From Sediminimonas qiaohouensis DSM 21189 (GTDB lineage: Bacteria > Pseudomonadota > Alphaproteobacteria > Rhodobacterales > Rhodobacteraceae): 64,000 nt of DNA. Below are positions 11,417 through 19,473 of this stretch, piece after piece (the first letter of the stretch is position 1; each line of letters opens with the position of its first letter). The position numbers were made by a program, and so were the translations under genes. Location: assembly GCF_000423645.1 (NCBI RefSeq), contig NZ_AUIJ01000008.1, forward strand, positions 1 to 64,000, in the 5' to 3' direction. The notes under the pieces were generated by a model. It searched no databases. It saw nothing but the letters and a program-made list of their open reading frames with translations, and had not been told where the DNA came from.

Positions 11417-12109
11417 TTAGTCCTCTTCGTTCATGTGGCGAACGTCCGATACGGCGTCCTCGGCCTCGTGGCTGACGATCAGGCCGGTTGCCTGCCCGCG
11501 CACCAGACGCACCGCCGCCTGCGCAAAGCGGAACATCAACAGCGCGGCGCCAAGCGGCAAGATGGCGTAAGGGATGAACCGCGGGAGCTTTTCATAATGC
11601 TCGCCCTCGTTCATCAACGGCTCGATCCAGCGGAGCCATTCGGGAAAGGGAATGTCGATCACCTCGTACCACGCCCGGTACGACGTGCGCCCCATTTCCT
11701 CAAACCCGGTCGGGAACCACCGGCCGGTGGTTTGCGGCAGGTTCGCGAAATTGGCCCAATAATCCCACGCGCCCTTGAGCAGCAGCGCGGCATAGACAAG
11801 GCACAGCGCCACCGCCAACAGCCCGATCGCACGCCGCAGGGGCGGTGCGAAGTAATTGATCAGGGCATCCACCCCAAGGTTGGCCGTGATCTTGACGGCG
11901 TGGCTGACGCCGAACAGGACCAGCCACGCAAAAAGGAAGGTCACCGCCTCCAGCCCCCAGATGAGGCCGGTATTGAACCCGTAGCGCAACACCACGTTGA
12001 TGAAGGTGATCAAGGTCATCGCGCCAAGAAGGGCCGCAATGGCGGTGCGTTCGAACTCGTCCACAAACCGTCCGAGCGCCGTATCATGATGATCTGGGGG
12101 AACAGGCAT
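11417..12109 (-). CDS. dctQ: TRAP transporter small permease DctQ
   Basis: 230 residues with four predicted membrane helices, including TAIAALLGAMTLITFINVVL and AVTFLFAWLVLFGVSHAVK. It is the small subunit that pairs with DctM. It is longer than many DctQ proteins because of a hydrophilic loop at residues ~110-165. The dctP gene lies 98 bases upstream, with an intercistronic hairpin in the gap. Confidence 0.9.
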   Translation of the reverse strand: MPVPPDHHDTALGRFVDEFERTAIAALLGAMTLITFINVVLRYGFNTGLIWGLEAVTFLFAWLVLFGVSHAVKITANLGVDALINYFAPPLRRAIGLLAVALCLVYAALLLKGAWDYWANFANLPQTTGRWFPTGFEEMGRTSYRAWYEVIDIPFPEWLRWIEPLMNEGEHYEKLPRFIPYAILPLGAALLMFRFAQAAVRLVRGQATGLIVSHEAEDAVSDVRHMNEED

Positions 12110-12153
12110 GCACGCCTCCCTTGTTCGGGCCTAATTCAGGTATGCCTAAAACA

Positions 12154-12187
12154 CCCGGCCCGATGTCATCGCATGCATCGGGCCGGG
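12154..12187 (-). terminator. Intercistronic hairpin between dctP and dctQM
   Basis: A perfect 12-base inverted repeat (CCCGGCCCGATG and its complement) with a 10-base loop, followed on the minus strand by TGTTTTA. It can act as a partial terminator, or protect the dctP 3' end, so that the binding protein is made in excess over the membrane subunits. Confidence 0.75.
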
Positions 12188-12207
12188 CAAAGCGGCTATC
12201 GCCGGGA

Positions 12208-13209
12208 TCAGTGCTTGGCGTTGATCGCCTGGGCTTCGGCGATGTTTTCCTCGCCGACGTCGTCCTTGAACTCCTCCCAGACGGGCTTCATCGTGTCGAC
12301 CCATGCGGCCCGCTGCTCAGGGGACAAGGTGCGCACGGTGCCGCCGGCATCGATGATCGCCTGCTTGGCCTCCTGGTTCACCTTGTAGGATTCGGCGTTA
12401 CGCGTGGCGGTCACCTCTTCGACGATGGTGCCCAACTGCTCGCGTACGTCGTCGGGCAGGCTGTCCCACCATTCGGTCGATGTCACCAGCAGGTAGTCGA
12501 TGATGCCGTGGTTGGTTTCGGTCACGCCGTCCTGCACCTCGAAGAACTTCTTGCCGTAGATGTTGGACCAGGTGTTTTCCTGCCCGTCCACAACGCCGGT
12601 TTGCAGGGCACCGTAAACCTCGGAGAACGCCATCGGCTGCGGGCTGCCGCCAAGGGCTGCCATCTGCGCCTTCAGCACCTCGGAGTTCTGAACACGGAAC
12701 TTCAGGCCCTCGGCATCCGAGGGCTCAAGCAGCGGCTTGTTGGCCGACATCTGCTTCATCCCGTTGTGCCAGAACGCCAGGCCCAGCAGGCCGCGGCGGG
12801 TCATCGATTCCTTCATCTCCTGCCCGGTTTTCGAGTTCTGGAACTCGTCAACGGCGTCGATGTTCTTGAACATGAACGGCAGGTCGAACAGGCGGAACTT
12901 CTTGGTGAACTGCTCGAACTTGGACAGCGAGGGCGCGGCCATCTGCACGTCGCCCTGCAGCATCGCCTCAAGCACCTGGTTGTCGTTATAGAGCGTCGAG
13001 TTCGGGAAGACCTCCATGCAAGCCTTGCCGTCCATCTCCTCGTTCACGCGCTTTTCCAGAAGCGTGGCGGCGATCCCCTTGGGGTGCTTGTCGGTGTTGG
13101 TCACGTGGCTGAACTTGATGACGATCTCGCCATCTTCGCACGACGCCATTGCGGCTTGTGCGGTGACACTCAGGGCCAGCGCGGTCGCGGCTGTTGCCAG
13201 ATATTTCAT
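12208..13209 (-). CDS. dctP: TRAP transporter solute-binding protein DctP
   Basis: A 333-residue periplasmic binding protein. Residues 1-~21 are a signal peptide (MKYLATAATALALSVTAQAA). The DctP core follows: VIKFSHVTNTDKHPKG, then the ligand-contact region KFRVQNSEVLKAQMAALG and the family signature GVVDGQENTWSNIYGKKFFE. ATG 13209 is chosen because GGGAGGAGAC lies just upstream; the longer frame to 13242 has no such site. It is the first gene of dctPQM. Binding of succinate, fumarate or malate is inferred from the family and from the adjacent dctBD regulators. Confidence 0.93.
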   Translation of the reverse strand: MKYLATAATALALSVTAQAAMASCEDGEIVIKFSHVTNTDKHPKGIAATLLEKRVNEEMDGKACMEVFPNSTLYNDNQVLEAMLQGDVQMAAPSLSKFEQFTKKFRLFDLPFMFKNIDAVDEFQNSKTGQEMKESMTRRGLLGLAFWHNGMKQMSANKPLLEPSDAEGLKFRVQNSEVLKAQMAALGGSPQPMAFSEVYGALQTGVVDGQENTWSNIYGKKFFEVQDGVTETNHGIIDYLLVTSTEWWDSLPDDVREQLGTIVEEVTATRNAESYKVNQEAKQAIIDAGGTVRTLSPEQRAAWVDTMKPVWEEFKDDVGEENIAEAQAINAKH

Positions 13210-13251
13210 CTCGGTCTCCTCCCAGAAATTGAGATATTTCATTGGGCCCTT

Positions 13252-13278
13252 TGCGGGCTAAGCGCGATAATGATTCCG
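13252..13278 (-). promoter_or_regulatory. Possible -24/-12 promoter of dctP (weak)
   Basis: On the minus strand GG at 13277-13276 and GC at 13265-13264 are 10 bases apart, as in sigma-54 promoters, with a predicted start near 13252. The flanking bases match the consensus poorly. An overlapping sigma-70-like reading (TTGAGC, 17 bases, AATCAT) is also possible. Which one is used cannot be decided from sequence. Confidence 0.3.
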
Positions 13279-13396
13279 AATCGCGCAGTTTGGCTCAAGA
13301 AAAAGCTTAGCAGCCGATATGCACATCGAAAAACCGTTCTATCAAAGGTGCTTATCCATTCCCTCGGCGCATACCTGCCATGCCGCGAAGCGGCAT

Positions 13397-13448
13397 TGTG
13401 CGAGATTCCGCACACCCGTTTTCCCCGAATGTGCGGATTTCCGCACAT
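13397..13448 (-). promoter_or_regulatory. Two DctD-type upstream activator palindromes
   Basis: A perfect palindrome at 13429-13448 (ATGTGCGGA, two bases, TCCGCACAT) and a second, imperfect one at 13397-13414 (TGTGCGAGATTCCGCACA). Their centres are 33 bases apart, about three helical turns. Both match the TGTGCGGAANTCCGCACA type of site bound by DctD in rhizobia (as recalled). They lie ~150-190 bases upstream of the predicted dctP start, a normal enhancer distance. Confidence 0.75.
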
Positions 13449-13469
13449 GGCGGGAATGCCTGAGCGCCG

Positions 13470-14708
13470 CTATTTGAACTCTTCGGGGCGCAATCCGTAT
13501 CGGGCCAGCTTGTCGTAGAACGTCTTGCGCGGCAGTTTGAGCGCCTGCGCCGCCTGGCTGGCCCGCCCCTTTTCGCGCCTCAGCGCCGCGATCAGCAAGG
13601 ACCTCTCGACGCGGGCCATCTGCTCGGTCAGGCCCGGCTGGTCCTCTTCCGCGGTATCCGCCGCCAATCCTTCGCTCAGGCCAAGCGCGAACCGCATCGC
13701 GGCGCTCATCAGGGCGCGCGCATTGCCCGGCCATTCCCGCGCCATGAGATCCGCCAGCACGTCCGACGTGATCTCGGGCGGCGTCAGCCCGGCTTGTTCG
13801 CTGGCTTGCGCGACGTAGTGCTTGAACAGTACCGGGATGTCCTCCGGGCGCTCGTGCAGGGCGGGGATGCGCACCTGCATCACCTCAAGCCGGTAGAATA
13901 GATCGGGGTTCAGGCCCTGGGGCGGCGGTGCTGCGCGCAGCTCACTCGTGCTGCCGGCCAAAAGGCGCACCTGAACCCCCTGCTCCAGCCCGTCCAGAAG
14001 GGCGAATTGCGCCTCGGGGCTAAGCTGCGCCACTTCATCCAGAAACAGGCTCCCGCCCGCCGCCTCCTGCAATGCCTCCGCGACCGATTGCGCGCCCAGC
14101 CCCATCGCCGCGCGCTTGATGAACGGCCCTTTGGCCACGGGGGACAGCAGGTGCACCACCTCGGCCACCTTGGAAATGCCGGTGCCGGGCTCTCCGGTCA
14201 CCAACACGTCCGTCTGCGCCTGCGCCGCGCGCCGCGCCTGCGCGCGCAGGGCCTCGGCCTGCGGCGATTGCCCGAACAGCAGCCGCGCCGCCGGATCGCC
14301 TGCGTGCAACTGCGCCTTGAGCCGGCGGTTTTCCAGAACCAGCCGCCTTGTGTTGAGCGCGCGTTCCACCTCGGCCACCAAGGTGGCAGGCGCGCATGGC
14401 TTTTCCAGGAACCCGAACGCGCCCTTGCTCATTGCGCTGACGGCCATCGGTATATCCCCCTCGCCCGTCAGCAGGATCACCGGCAGGTCCGGGTCGATCT
14501 CGGCCGCGTGGTCCAACAGGTGAAACCCATCGCGCCCCGGCATGCGAATATCCGACACGATGACCCCCGGGAAATCCGCCGCGATGTGATCCTTGGCCAC
14601 CACGAACGACCCGGCCACGACCGGCTCAAGATCGGCCAACTCCAGCGTTTGCGCCAACGCCTCGCGCACGGCGGCATCGTCATCGACAACAAGAACCTTG
14701 CAGATCAT
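13470..14708 (-). CDS. dctD: C4-dicarboxylate response regulator DctD, atypical
   Basis: 412 residues: a receiver domain (Asp53 as phospho-acceptor, Lys103), a central AAA+ domain and a C-terminal Fis-type helix-turn-helix (GRASQAAQALKLPRKTFYDK). The AAA+ domain is degenerate. Walker A reads GEPGTGIS, with Ile178 where Lys is expected. The stretch that should hold the sigma-54 contact motif GAFTGA, between ~197 and 215, is missing. Walker B (LFLDEV) and the arginine-finger region (NPDLFYRLE) remain. ATG overlaps the dctB stop by 4 bases, so the pair is translationally coupled. The usual sigma-54 mechanism is doubtful. Confidence 0.9.
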   Translation of the reverse strand: MICKVLVVDDDAAVREALAQTLELADLEPVVAGSFVVAKDHIAADFPGVIVSDIRMPGRDGFHLLDHAAEIDPDLPVILLTGEGDIPMAVSAMSKGAFGFLEKPCAPATLVAEVERALNTRRLVLENRRLKAQLHAGDPAARLLFGQSPQAEALRAQARRAAQAQTDVLVTGEPGTGISKVAEVVHLLSPVAKGPFIKRAAMGLGAQSVAEALQEAAGGSLFLDEVAQLSPEAQFALLDGLEQGVQVRLLAGSTSELRAAPPPQGLNPDLFYRLEVMQVRIPALHERPEDIPVLFKHYVAQASEQAGLTPPEITSDVLADLMAREWPGNARALMSAAMRFALGLSEGLAADTAEEDQPGLTEQMARVERSLLIAALRREKGRASQAAQALKLPRKTFYDKLARYGLRPEEFK

Positions 14709-16465
14709 GCCACCTCCGGTCGTGCAGATGCCTCATCCGCGTCAGCCGCGACCAACTCGACGATCATCACGGCCCCACCCTCCGGGTGGTTGCGTCCGCG
14801 GATCACGCCGCCAAAGCTCTGGACCAACCCGTACGAGATCGACAGGCCCAGGCCCATCCCCTCGGAATCGCCGACGATCTTGGTCGAATAAAACGGATCG
14901 AACATCTTTTCCGGCTCCTCGATACCGGGGCCGGTGTCGCGCACCTCAAGCTCGACGCGCGCGCCATCCCTGCGAATGCCGATATCCAGGCGCTGAACGT
15001 CATGCGCCGCCATGGCATCGACGGCATTGCCGATGAGGTTCACTACCACCTGGCACAGGCGAACCTCGCCGCCGGTCACCCAAACGGGGGCTGTGGGCCT
15101 GTCCCAATCGACATGAACAGCGTCCGACCGCAGCCGCGCCTCGCTCAGCTCCAGCGCGCTATCGACCACCTTCACCAGGTCAACCCGCGAGACGGGCTCG
15201 CTTTCCTGCCTCGCGAATGCGCGCAGGTTTCGGATGATCCGCGCCATGCGGCGCGCCATGGACCCGATGCGCGACAGGTTCTGCGCCGCCGGCCCGCTCT
15301 TGCCGCGCTCAAGGAACAGGGCGCCGTTTTCGGCATATTGCTGGATCGCCATCAGCGGCTGGTTCAATTCGTGGCTGATCCCCGCGCTCATCTGGCCAAG
15401 CGCCGATAGCTTGCCCGCCTGCACCAGATCATCCTGCGCCTTCTTCAACGCCGCCTCCGCCGCGCTACGCTCGGCCACCTCGCGGCGCAGGGCGGCATTG
15501 GCCTGCGACAGCTCGGCCGTGCGCTCGGCCACACGCCCCTCCAGCTTCGTGTTCGCCAGCGCCAGGGTGCGCCGCCGCTCGGTCACGACAAAAAGGATTG
15601 CCCCGAACGCAAGGCACACCGCCGCAACCACGGCCGCCTGCAACCACGCGATCCGCTGCGCCGCGCTGACATCAATCAGCGCCTCCGCGCGCATCCCGAT
15701 CCGGGGTAGCTCCCGCGACAAATGCAATGCGGCCTGCGGCACATACGGGCTCCAGTTCTCGTGCCAAATCTCGTGCGGGCCGGTGGTTGCCGTCTCAAAC
15801 CGCGGCGCAGGTCCACGCGGCGGGATCAGGCCAACCCCCTCAGGCGCGCGGCGCCAATACAGCAGCTCAGAGCGGTTGGTGATGAACACCTCGCCGCTGC
15901 GATCCGTGAAAAACACCACCGGGCGCGCCCCGCGCCATTCCGCCTCGACCTTTTCGATATTGGCCACGACGACAAGCGCCCCGATGACCTGCCCGCGATC
16001 ATCAAAGCGCGGCGCCGCGAAATAATAGGCCCGCTGCCCGGTGGCCGAGTTCGTTCCATGCGCCTCGCCCAATGCCCCGTGCAGCGCGCGCCGGAAATAC
16101 TCCGTCCCGGCAAGGTTGGCAGGGGCCGAGCCGGTCGCGGACACCTCGACACGCCCCCGCTCATCAACCAGCACAACATCCAGCGCGGCGGTCTTGTCCG
16201 CCGATTGCAGCAAAAACGCACGCTTTGCCGCCATGTCATCACCATCAAGCGAAGGATGATCCGCGATCAGTACCGCAAGCTGCTGATACAGCTGCAATTG
16301 CCCGGTCAGGCGATCGGCGGCCAGCGTCAGATCCGCCTGCCCCCGGCGCGCCAATTGGTCAAGCGCCTGGTTATAGCCGGTGCGCCAAACGATCGCGGCA
16401 AAAGCGCCGACCGCCACCACAAACAGGCCGAGGAACACGGCACGCCTTGCATCAGGTCTTCTCAT
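14705..16465 (-). CDS. dctB: C4-dicarboxylate sensor histidine kinase DctB
   Basis: A 586-residue membrane sensor. TM1 is at ~8-28 (AVFLGLFVVAVGAFAAIVW), followed by a periplasmic double-PAS/Cache region of ~250 residues, and TM2 is near 275-300. A coiled coil (LEGRVAERTAELSQANAALR) leads to the HisKA box with His in SAGISHELNQPLMAIQQYAE. The HATPase domain holds NLIGNAVDAM, DTGPGIEE and GMGLGLSISYGLV. It should phosphorylate DctD in response to C4-dicarboxylates. ATG 16465 is chosen; an in-frame GTG at 16489 is possible, and neither start has a strong ribosome site. Confidence 0.92.
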   Translation of the reverse strand: MRRPDARRAVFLGLFVVAVGAFAAIVWRTGYNQALDQLARRGQADLTLAADRLTGQLQLYQQLAVLIADHPSLDGDDMAAKRAFLLQSADKTAALDVVLVDERGRVEVSATGSAPANLAGTEYFRRALHGALGEAHGTNSATGQRAYYFAAPRFDDRGQVIGALVVVANIEKVEAEWRGARPVVFFTDRSGEVFITNRSELLYWRRAPEGVGLIPPRGPAPRFETATTGPHEIWHENWSPYVPQAALHLSRELPRIGMRAEALIDVSAAQRIAWLQAAVVAAVCLAFGAILFVVTERRRTLALANTKLEGRVAERTAELSQANAALRREVAERSAAEAALKKAQDDLVQAGKLSALGQMSAGISHELNQPLMAIQQYAENGALFLERGKSGPAAQNLSRIGSMARRMARIIRNLRAFARQESEPVSRVDLVKVVDSALELSEARLRSDAVHVDWDRPTAPVWVTGGEVRLCQVVVNLIGNAVDAMAAHDVQRLDIGIRRDGARVELEVRDTGPGIEEPEKMFDPFYSTKIVGDSEGMGLGLSISYGLVQSFGGVIRGRNHPEGGAVMIVELVAADADEASARPEVA

Positions 16466-16515
16466 GCGGGGCACACTACTGCGACGCACGAGCGCTGACC
16501 ATAGCCCGCCATCGC

Positions 16516-16977
16516 CTAAAGCGGCAGCGCGGTGGTGGATTTGATCTCTTCCATCGACAACAGGGCGGTCACGTTGTGTACCTTCACCTCGCTGATCAAC
16601 GCCTGGTAAAACGCGTCATAGGCCCGCGCATTCTTGACCCGTACCTTGAGGATGTAATCGATTTCACCTGCCAGACGGTGCGCCTCCTGCACCTCGGGGC
16701 GGCTTCTGAGCGCCTCCAGGAATCGGGCCTGCCAATCGGCCTCATGCTCGGACGTGCGGATCAGCACGAAGAAACACGCCTCGAATCCCAGCTTCTCGGC
16801 ATCTAGGACAACCGTCTGCGGACCGGCGATGCCAGCCTCGCGCATCTTGCGAATCCTGTTCCAGACCGGCGTCTTGGACGACCCGACTTTTTTCGCGATC
16901 TCGTCCAGCGACTGCCCCGCATCGCGTTGCAGTTCAGCCAGGATTTTCCGGTCAGTCGCATCGAGCCGAACCGTCAT
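16516..16977 (-). CDS. Lrp/AsnC-family transcriptional regulator
   Basis: 153 residues. The N-terminal winged helix-turn-helix is RKILAELQRDAGQSLDEIAK with recognition helix KTPVWNRIRKM. The C-terminal RAM (AsnC) ligand domain runs from ~70 and contains VQEAHRLAGEIDYILKVRV, the region that binds amino acids and forms the octamer. ATG 16977 is chosen because AAGGAGGAG lies 5 bases upstream. It is divergent from fpr with ~290 bases between them. The effector cannot be named. Confidence 0.92.
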   Translation of the reverse strand: MTVRLDATDRKILAELQRDAGQSLDEIAKKVGSSKTPVWNRIRKMREAGIAGPQTVVLDAEKLGFEACFFVLIRTSEHEADWQARFLEALRSRPEVQEAHRLAGEIDYILKVRVKNARAYDAFYQALISEVKVHNVTALLSMEEIKSTTALPL

Positions 16978-17212
16978 GAAGCTCCTCCTTCTATGTGCAG
17001 GACAAAATCTTGCCATCACGGCACTGTCGATGACAAAATTCTTTTGGTTGCAGTGCTATTCCTTCTATGCGAAATTATTTCCCAAATTTGCAGCACCGTC
17101 AAGCACGCCGCCGCCACCCCACCAAGGGAACCGGCTGGATGCCAAGCCTACGACGATCCGCCGCGCACGACACAGCCGCGAGCACCTTTCAAAGGCTCGT
17201 CAAACGCCCTAT

Positions 17213-17260
17213 GTTGCGCGCAACCGCGCACCCTACTTCTGTTGCGCAACCGCGCACCCC
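17213..17260. repeat. Twin palindromic repeats upstream of fpr
   Basis: Two near-identical units: GTTGCGCGCAAC followed by CGCGCACCC (17213-17233) and GTTGCGCAAC followed by CGCGCACCC (17241-17260). Each begins with a perfect palindrome. They end 9 bases before the fpr start, in the leader or core promoter, and could be a tandem regulator site. Confidence 0.55.
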
Positions 17261-17269
17261 AAATGCGAG

Positions 17270-18082
17270 ATGCAAACCGTGACCGAACAATCCGTGCCCA
17301 AAGTGCCCACCCTGCCTGACGCGCAAACCATCACTCACGTCAAACACTGGACCGAGCGGCTGTTTTCCTTTCGGGTGACGCGCCCCCGATCGCTCAGGTT
17401 CCGGTCGGGCGAGTTCGTGATGATCGGCCTGATGGGCGACAACGGCAAACCCCTGCTGCGCGCCTATTCCATCGCATCACCCAGTTGGGCCGACGAGTTG
17501 GAGTTCTATTCGATCAAGGTGCCCGACGGCCCCCTGACTTCCAAGCTGCAGAATATCGAAGAGGGCGACGAGATCATCTTGCGCCCCAAGCCGGTGGGCA
17601 CGCTGGTCCTGGACGCCCTCTTGCCCGGCAAGCGCCTGTGGATGCTGGCCACCGGCACGGGGATTGCGCCCTTTGCCTCGCTGATGCGCGATCCGGAAAC
17701 CTATGATCAGTATGACGAAGTGATCATGATGCACACCTGCCGCGACGCGGCAGAGCTGGAATACGGCAAGCAACTGGTCGAAAGCCTGCCCAAGGACCCG
17801 TTGATCGGCGAATTTGTTGGCGACAAGCTGCGCTACTACCCGACCACCACGCGCGAGGAAATGGCGTATATGGGGCGGATCACCGACAACCTGAAATCGG
17901 GCAAGGTGTTCAAGGATCTCGGCCTCAAGGACGGCATGTCGCCCGAGACCGACCGCGCCATGGTCTGCGGTAGCCTGGGGTTCAACATGGATGTGAAAAC
18001 CATCCTTGAGGACTTCGGCCTGCGCGAAGGCGCGAACTCGGAACCCGCCGAATATGTCGTCGAAAAGGCCTTTGTCGGGTGA
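17270..18082 (+). CDS. fpr: Ferredoxin/flavodoxin-NADP reductase
   Basis: A 270-residue Fpr-type FAD flavoprotein that moves electrons between NADPH and ferredoxin or flavodoxin. The FAD site is RAYSIASPSWADELEFYSIK. The NADP site holds LATGTGIAPFASLMRD and MVCGSLGFNMDVK. The C-terminus is VVEKAFVG, with a short tail after the aromatic-binding region as in bacterial subclass I enzymes. The start is ATG 17270 or GTG 17279, both in frame; no good ribosome site separates them. The frame extends far upstream, but that part overlaps the divergent Lrp gene and is not coding. Confidence 0.92.
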   Translation: MQTVTEQSVPKVPTLPDAQTITHVKHWTERLFSFRVTRPRSLRFRSGEFVMIGLMGDNGKPLLRAYSIASPSWADELEFYSIKVPDGPLTSKLQNIEEGDEIILRPKPVGTLVLDALLPGKRLWMLATGTGIAPFASLMRDPETYDQYDEVIMMHTCRDAAELEYGKQLVESLPKDPLIGEFVGDKLRYYPTTTREEMAYMGRITDNLKSGKVFKDLGLKDGMSPETDRAMVCGSLGFNMDVKTILEDFGLREGANSEPAEYVVEKAFVG

Positions 18083-18177
18083 ACCAGCCCCGGCCAATGT
18101 ACCTATGCCGCCGCGCCTTCCCCGCGAAAGGGTCGCGCATGACGTGTTTTTTGCACGGGACAAGAAGCAATTGCGCC

Positions 18178-18206
18178 TTGAAGTAACCGGCAGGCAAGGG
18201 TACGTT
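18178..18206 (+). promoter_or_regulatory. Candidate promoter of infC
   Basis: TTGAAG (18178-18183), a 17-base spacer and TACGTT (18201-18206) make a fair sigma-70-type promoter. The predicted start is ~35 bases before the ATA codon. This is a pattern match only. Confidence 0.35.
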
Positions 18207-18245
18207 GTCAATCTGAAATTTGCCAAAAACTGAAGGAAGAAAGCC

Positions 18246-18791
18246 ATAGCCCGCAGACCTCATAACGCGCCCCCGACGCGCGACACCGGCCCTAGAGTGA
18301 ACGAGCGTATTCGCGCCCCGGAGATCCGGCTTATTGGCGCAGATGGTGAAAACGTTGGTGTTGTGACGCCCGAGCGCGCGATGGAAATGGCAGAAGATGC
18401 CGCGCTTGACCTGGTCGAGATCTCGCCCAATGCCACCCCGCCCGTGTGCAAGATCATGGACTATGGCAAGTTCAAGTACGAACAGCAAAAGCGCGAATCC
18501 GAGGCCCGCAAGAAACAGAAAACCATCGACATCAAGGAAGTGAAGTTCCGTCCCAACACGGACACGCACGACTACGAAGTCAAGATGAAGAACGTTTTCA
18601 AGTTTCTCGAAGCTGGCGACAAGGTCAAGATCACGCTCAGGTTCCGCGGCCGTGAAATGGCGCACCAGAACCTTGGCCGCGAGCTTCTGGAGAGGGTCGC
18701 GGAAGATACCAAGGACGTTGGCAAGGTCGAAAACTTTCCCAAGATGGAAGGCCGGCAGATGATCATGCTGATCGGCCCGACCTCCAAGTAG
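18246..18791 (+). CDS. infC: Translation initiation factor IF-3, ATA start
   Basis: A 181-residue IF-3, which binds the 30S subunit and proofreads start codons. The N-terminal domain includes [20 protein letters not shown] and the linker [16 protein letters not shown]. The C-terminal domain has [20 protein letters not shown]. Conserved family residues ([16 protein letters not shown]) lie before the first GTG at 18297, so translation must start earlier. The only fitting codon is ATA at 18246, 5 bases after AAGGAAGAA. Non-AUG starts are the known basis of infC autoregulation (AUU in Escherichia coli). Confidence 0.93.
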   Translation: MARRPHNAPPTRDTGPRVNERIRAPEIRLIGADGENVGVVTPERAMEMAEDAALDLVEISPNATPPVCKIMDYGKFKYEQQKRESEARKKQKTIDIKEVKFRPNTDTHDYEVKMKNVFKFLEAGDKVKITLRFRGREMAHQNLGRELLERVAEDTKDVGKVENFPKMEGRQMIMLIGPTSK

Positions 18792-18803
18792 ACAAGCGCG
18801 ACC

Positions 18804-18838
18804 GGATCGCCCTGCCCCAGGTATGCGCGGGGCGATCC
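18804..18838 (+). terminator. Hairpin downstream of infC
   Basis: A 9-base inverted repeat, GGATCGCCC and GGGCGATCC, with a GC-rich loop. It lies 13 bases after the infC stop. There is no clear T-tract, so termination may be incomplete. Confidence 0.4.
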
Positions 18839-18865
18839 CGGCACCGCGCGGAGGGAGGTTAAGGG

Positions 18866-19462
18866 ATGTGGGAAGAGCGCTATAGCACCCCTGATTACGT
18901 CTTCGGCAAGGACCCGGCGCAGTTCCTGACAGAGCACATGCATTTGCTGCATGCGGGGCAAACCGCCCTGTGCGTCGCCGACGGCGAAGGGCGCAATTCG
19001 GTCTTTCTCGCGCAGCAGGGGCTACAGGTCACGGCGCTTGAATACGCGCCGTCCGCGATCGCAAAGGCGCAGAATCTGGCGAAGGCCGCCGGTGTGTCCA
19101 TCGATATTCAAGAGGCCGATGTCCTGCGCCACCACTGGGCGGATCAATACGACGCGGTGCTTGGCATATTCATCCAATTCGCAGGCCCCGAGGAGCGCGA
19201 ACAGCTTTTCACCGGAATGAAGCGCAGCGTCCGGCCCGGCGGCCTGATGCTACTGCACGGATACACACCCGAGCAGATCGCCTATGGCACCGGCGGGCCG
19301 CCCCATGCCGAAAACATGTATACAAACGGCCAACTGGCAACCGATTTCGACGGCTGGGACATCCTGGAAAACCGCGCCTATGAACGGGACGTTCAAGAAG
19401 GGCGCGGCCATTCGGGCCACTCTGCCCTGATAGATTTCGTCGCGCGCAAGCCCGCCCGCTAA
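18866..19462 (+). CDS. Class I SAM-dependent methyltransferase
   Basis: A 198-residue Rossmann methyltransferase, close in style to TehB-like/thiopurine-type enzymes. It starts MWEERYSTPDYVFGKDPAQF, then the SAM motif I variant ALCVADGEGRNSVFLAQQG, the acidic residue in ALEYAPSAI, motif II QYDAVLGIF and motif III RPGGLMLLHGYTP. The substrate is not evident. The ATG at 18866 follows GGAGGGAGG. It could be read through from infC, but the hairpin between them argues for its own expression. Confidence 0.85.
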   Translation: MWEERYSTPDYVFGKDPAQFLTEHMHLLHAGQTALCVADGEGRNSVFLAQQGLQVTALEYAPSAIAKAQNLAKAAGVSIDIQEADVLRHHWADQYDAVLGIFIQFAGPEEREQLFTGMKRSVRPGGLMLLHGYTPEQIAYGTGGPPHAENMYTNGQLATDFDGWDILENRAYERDVQEGRGHSGHSALIDFVARKPAR

Positions 19463-19473
19463 CGCGCACCTTG

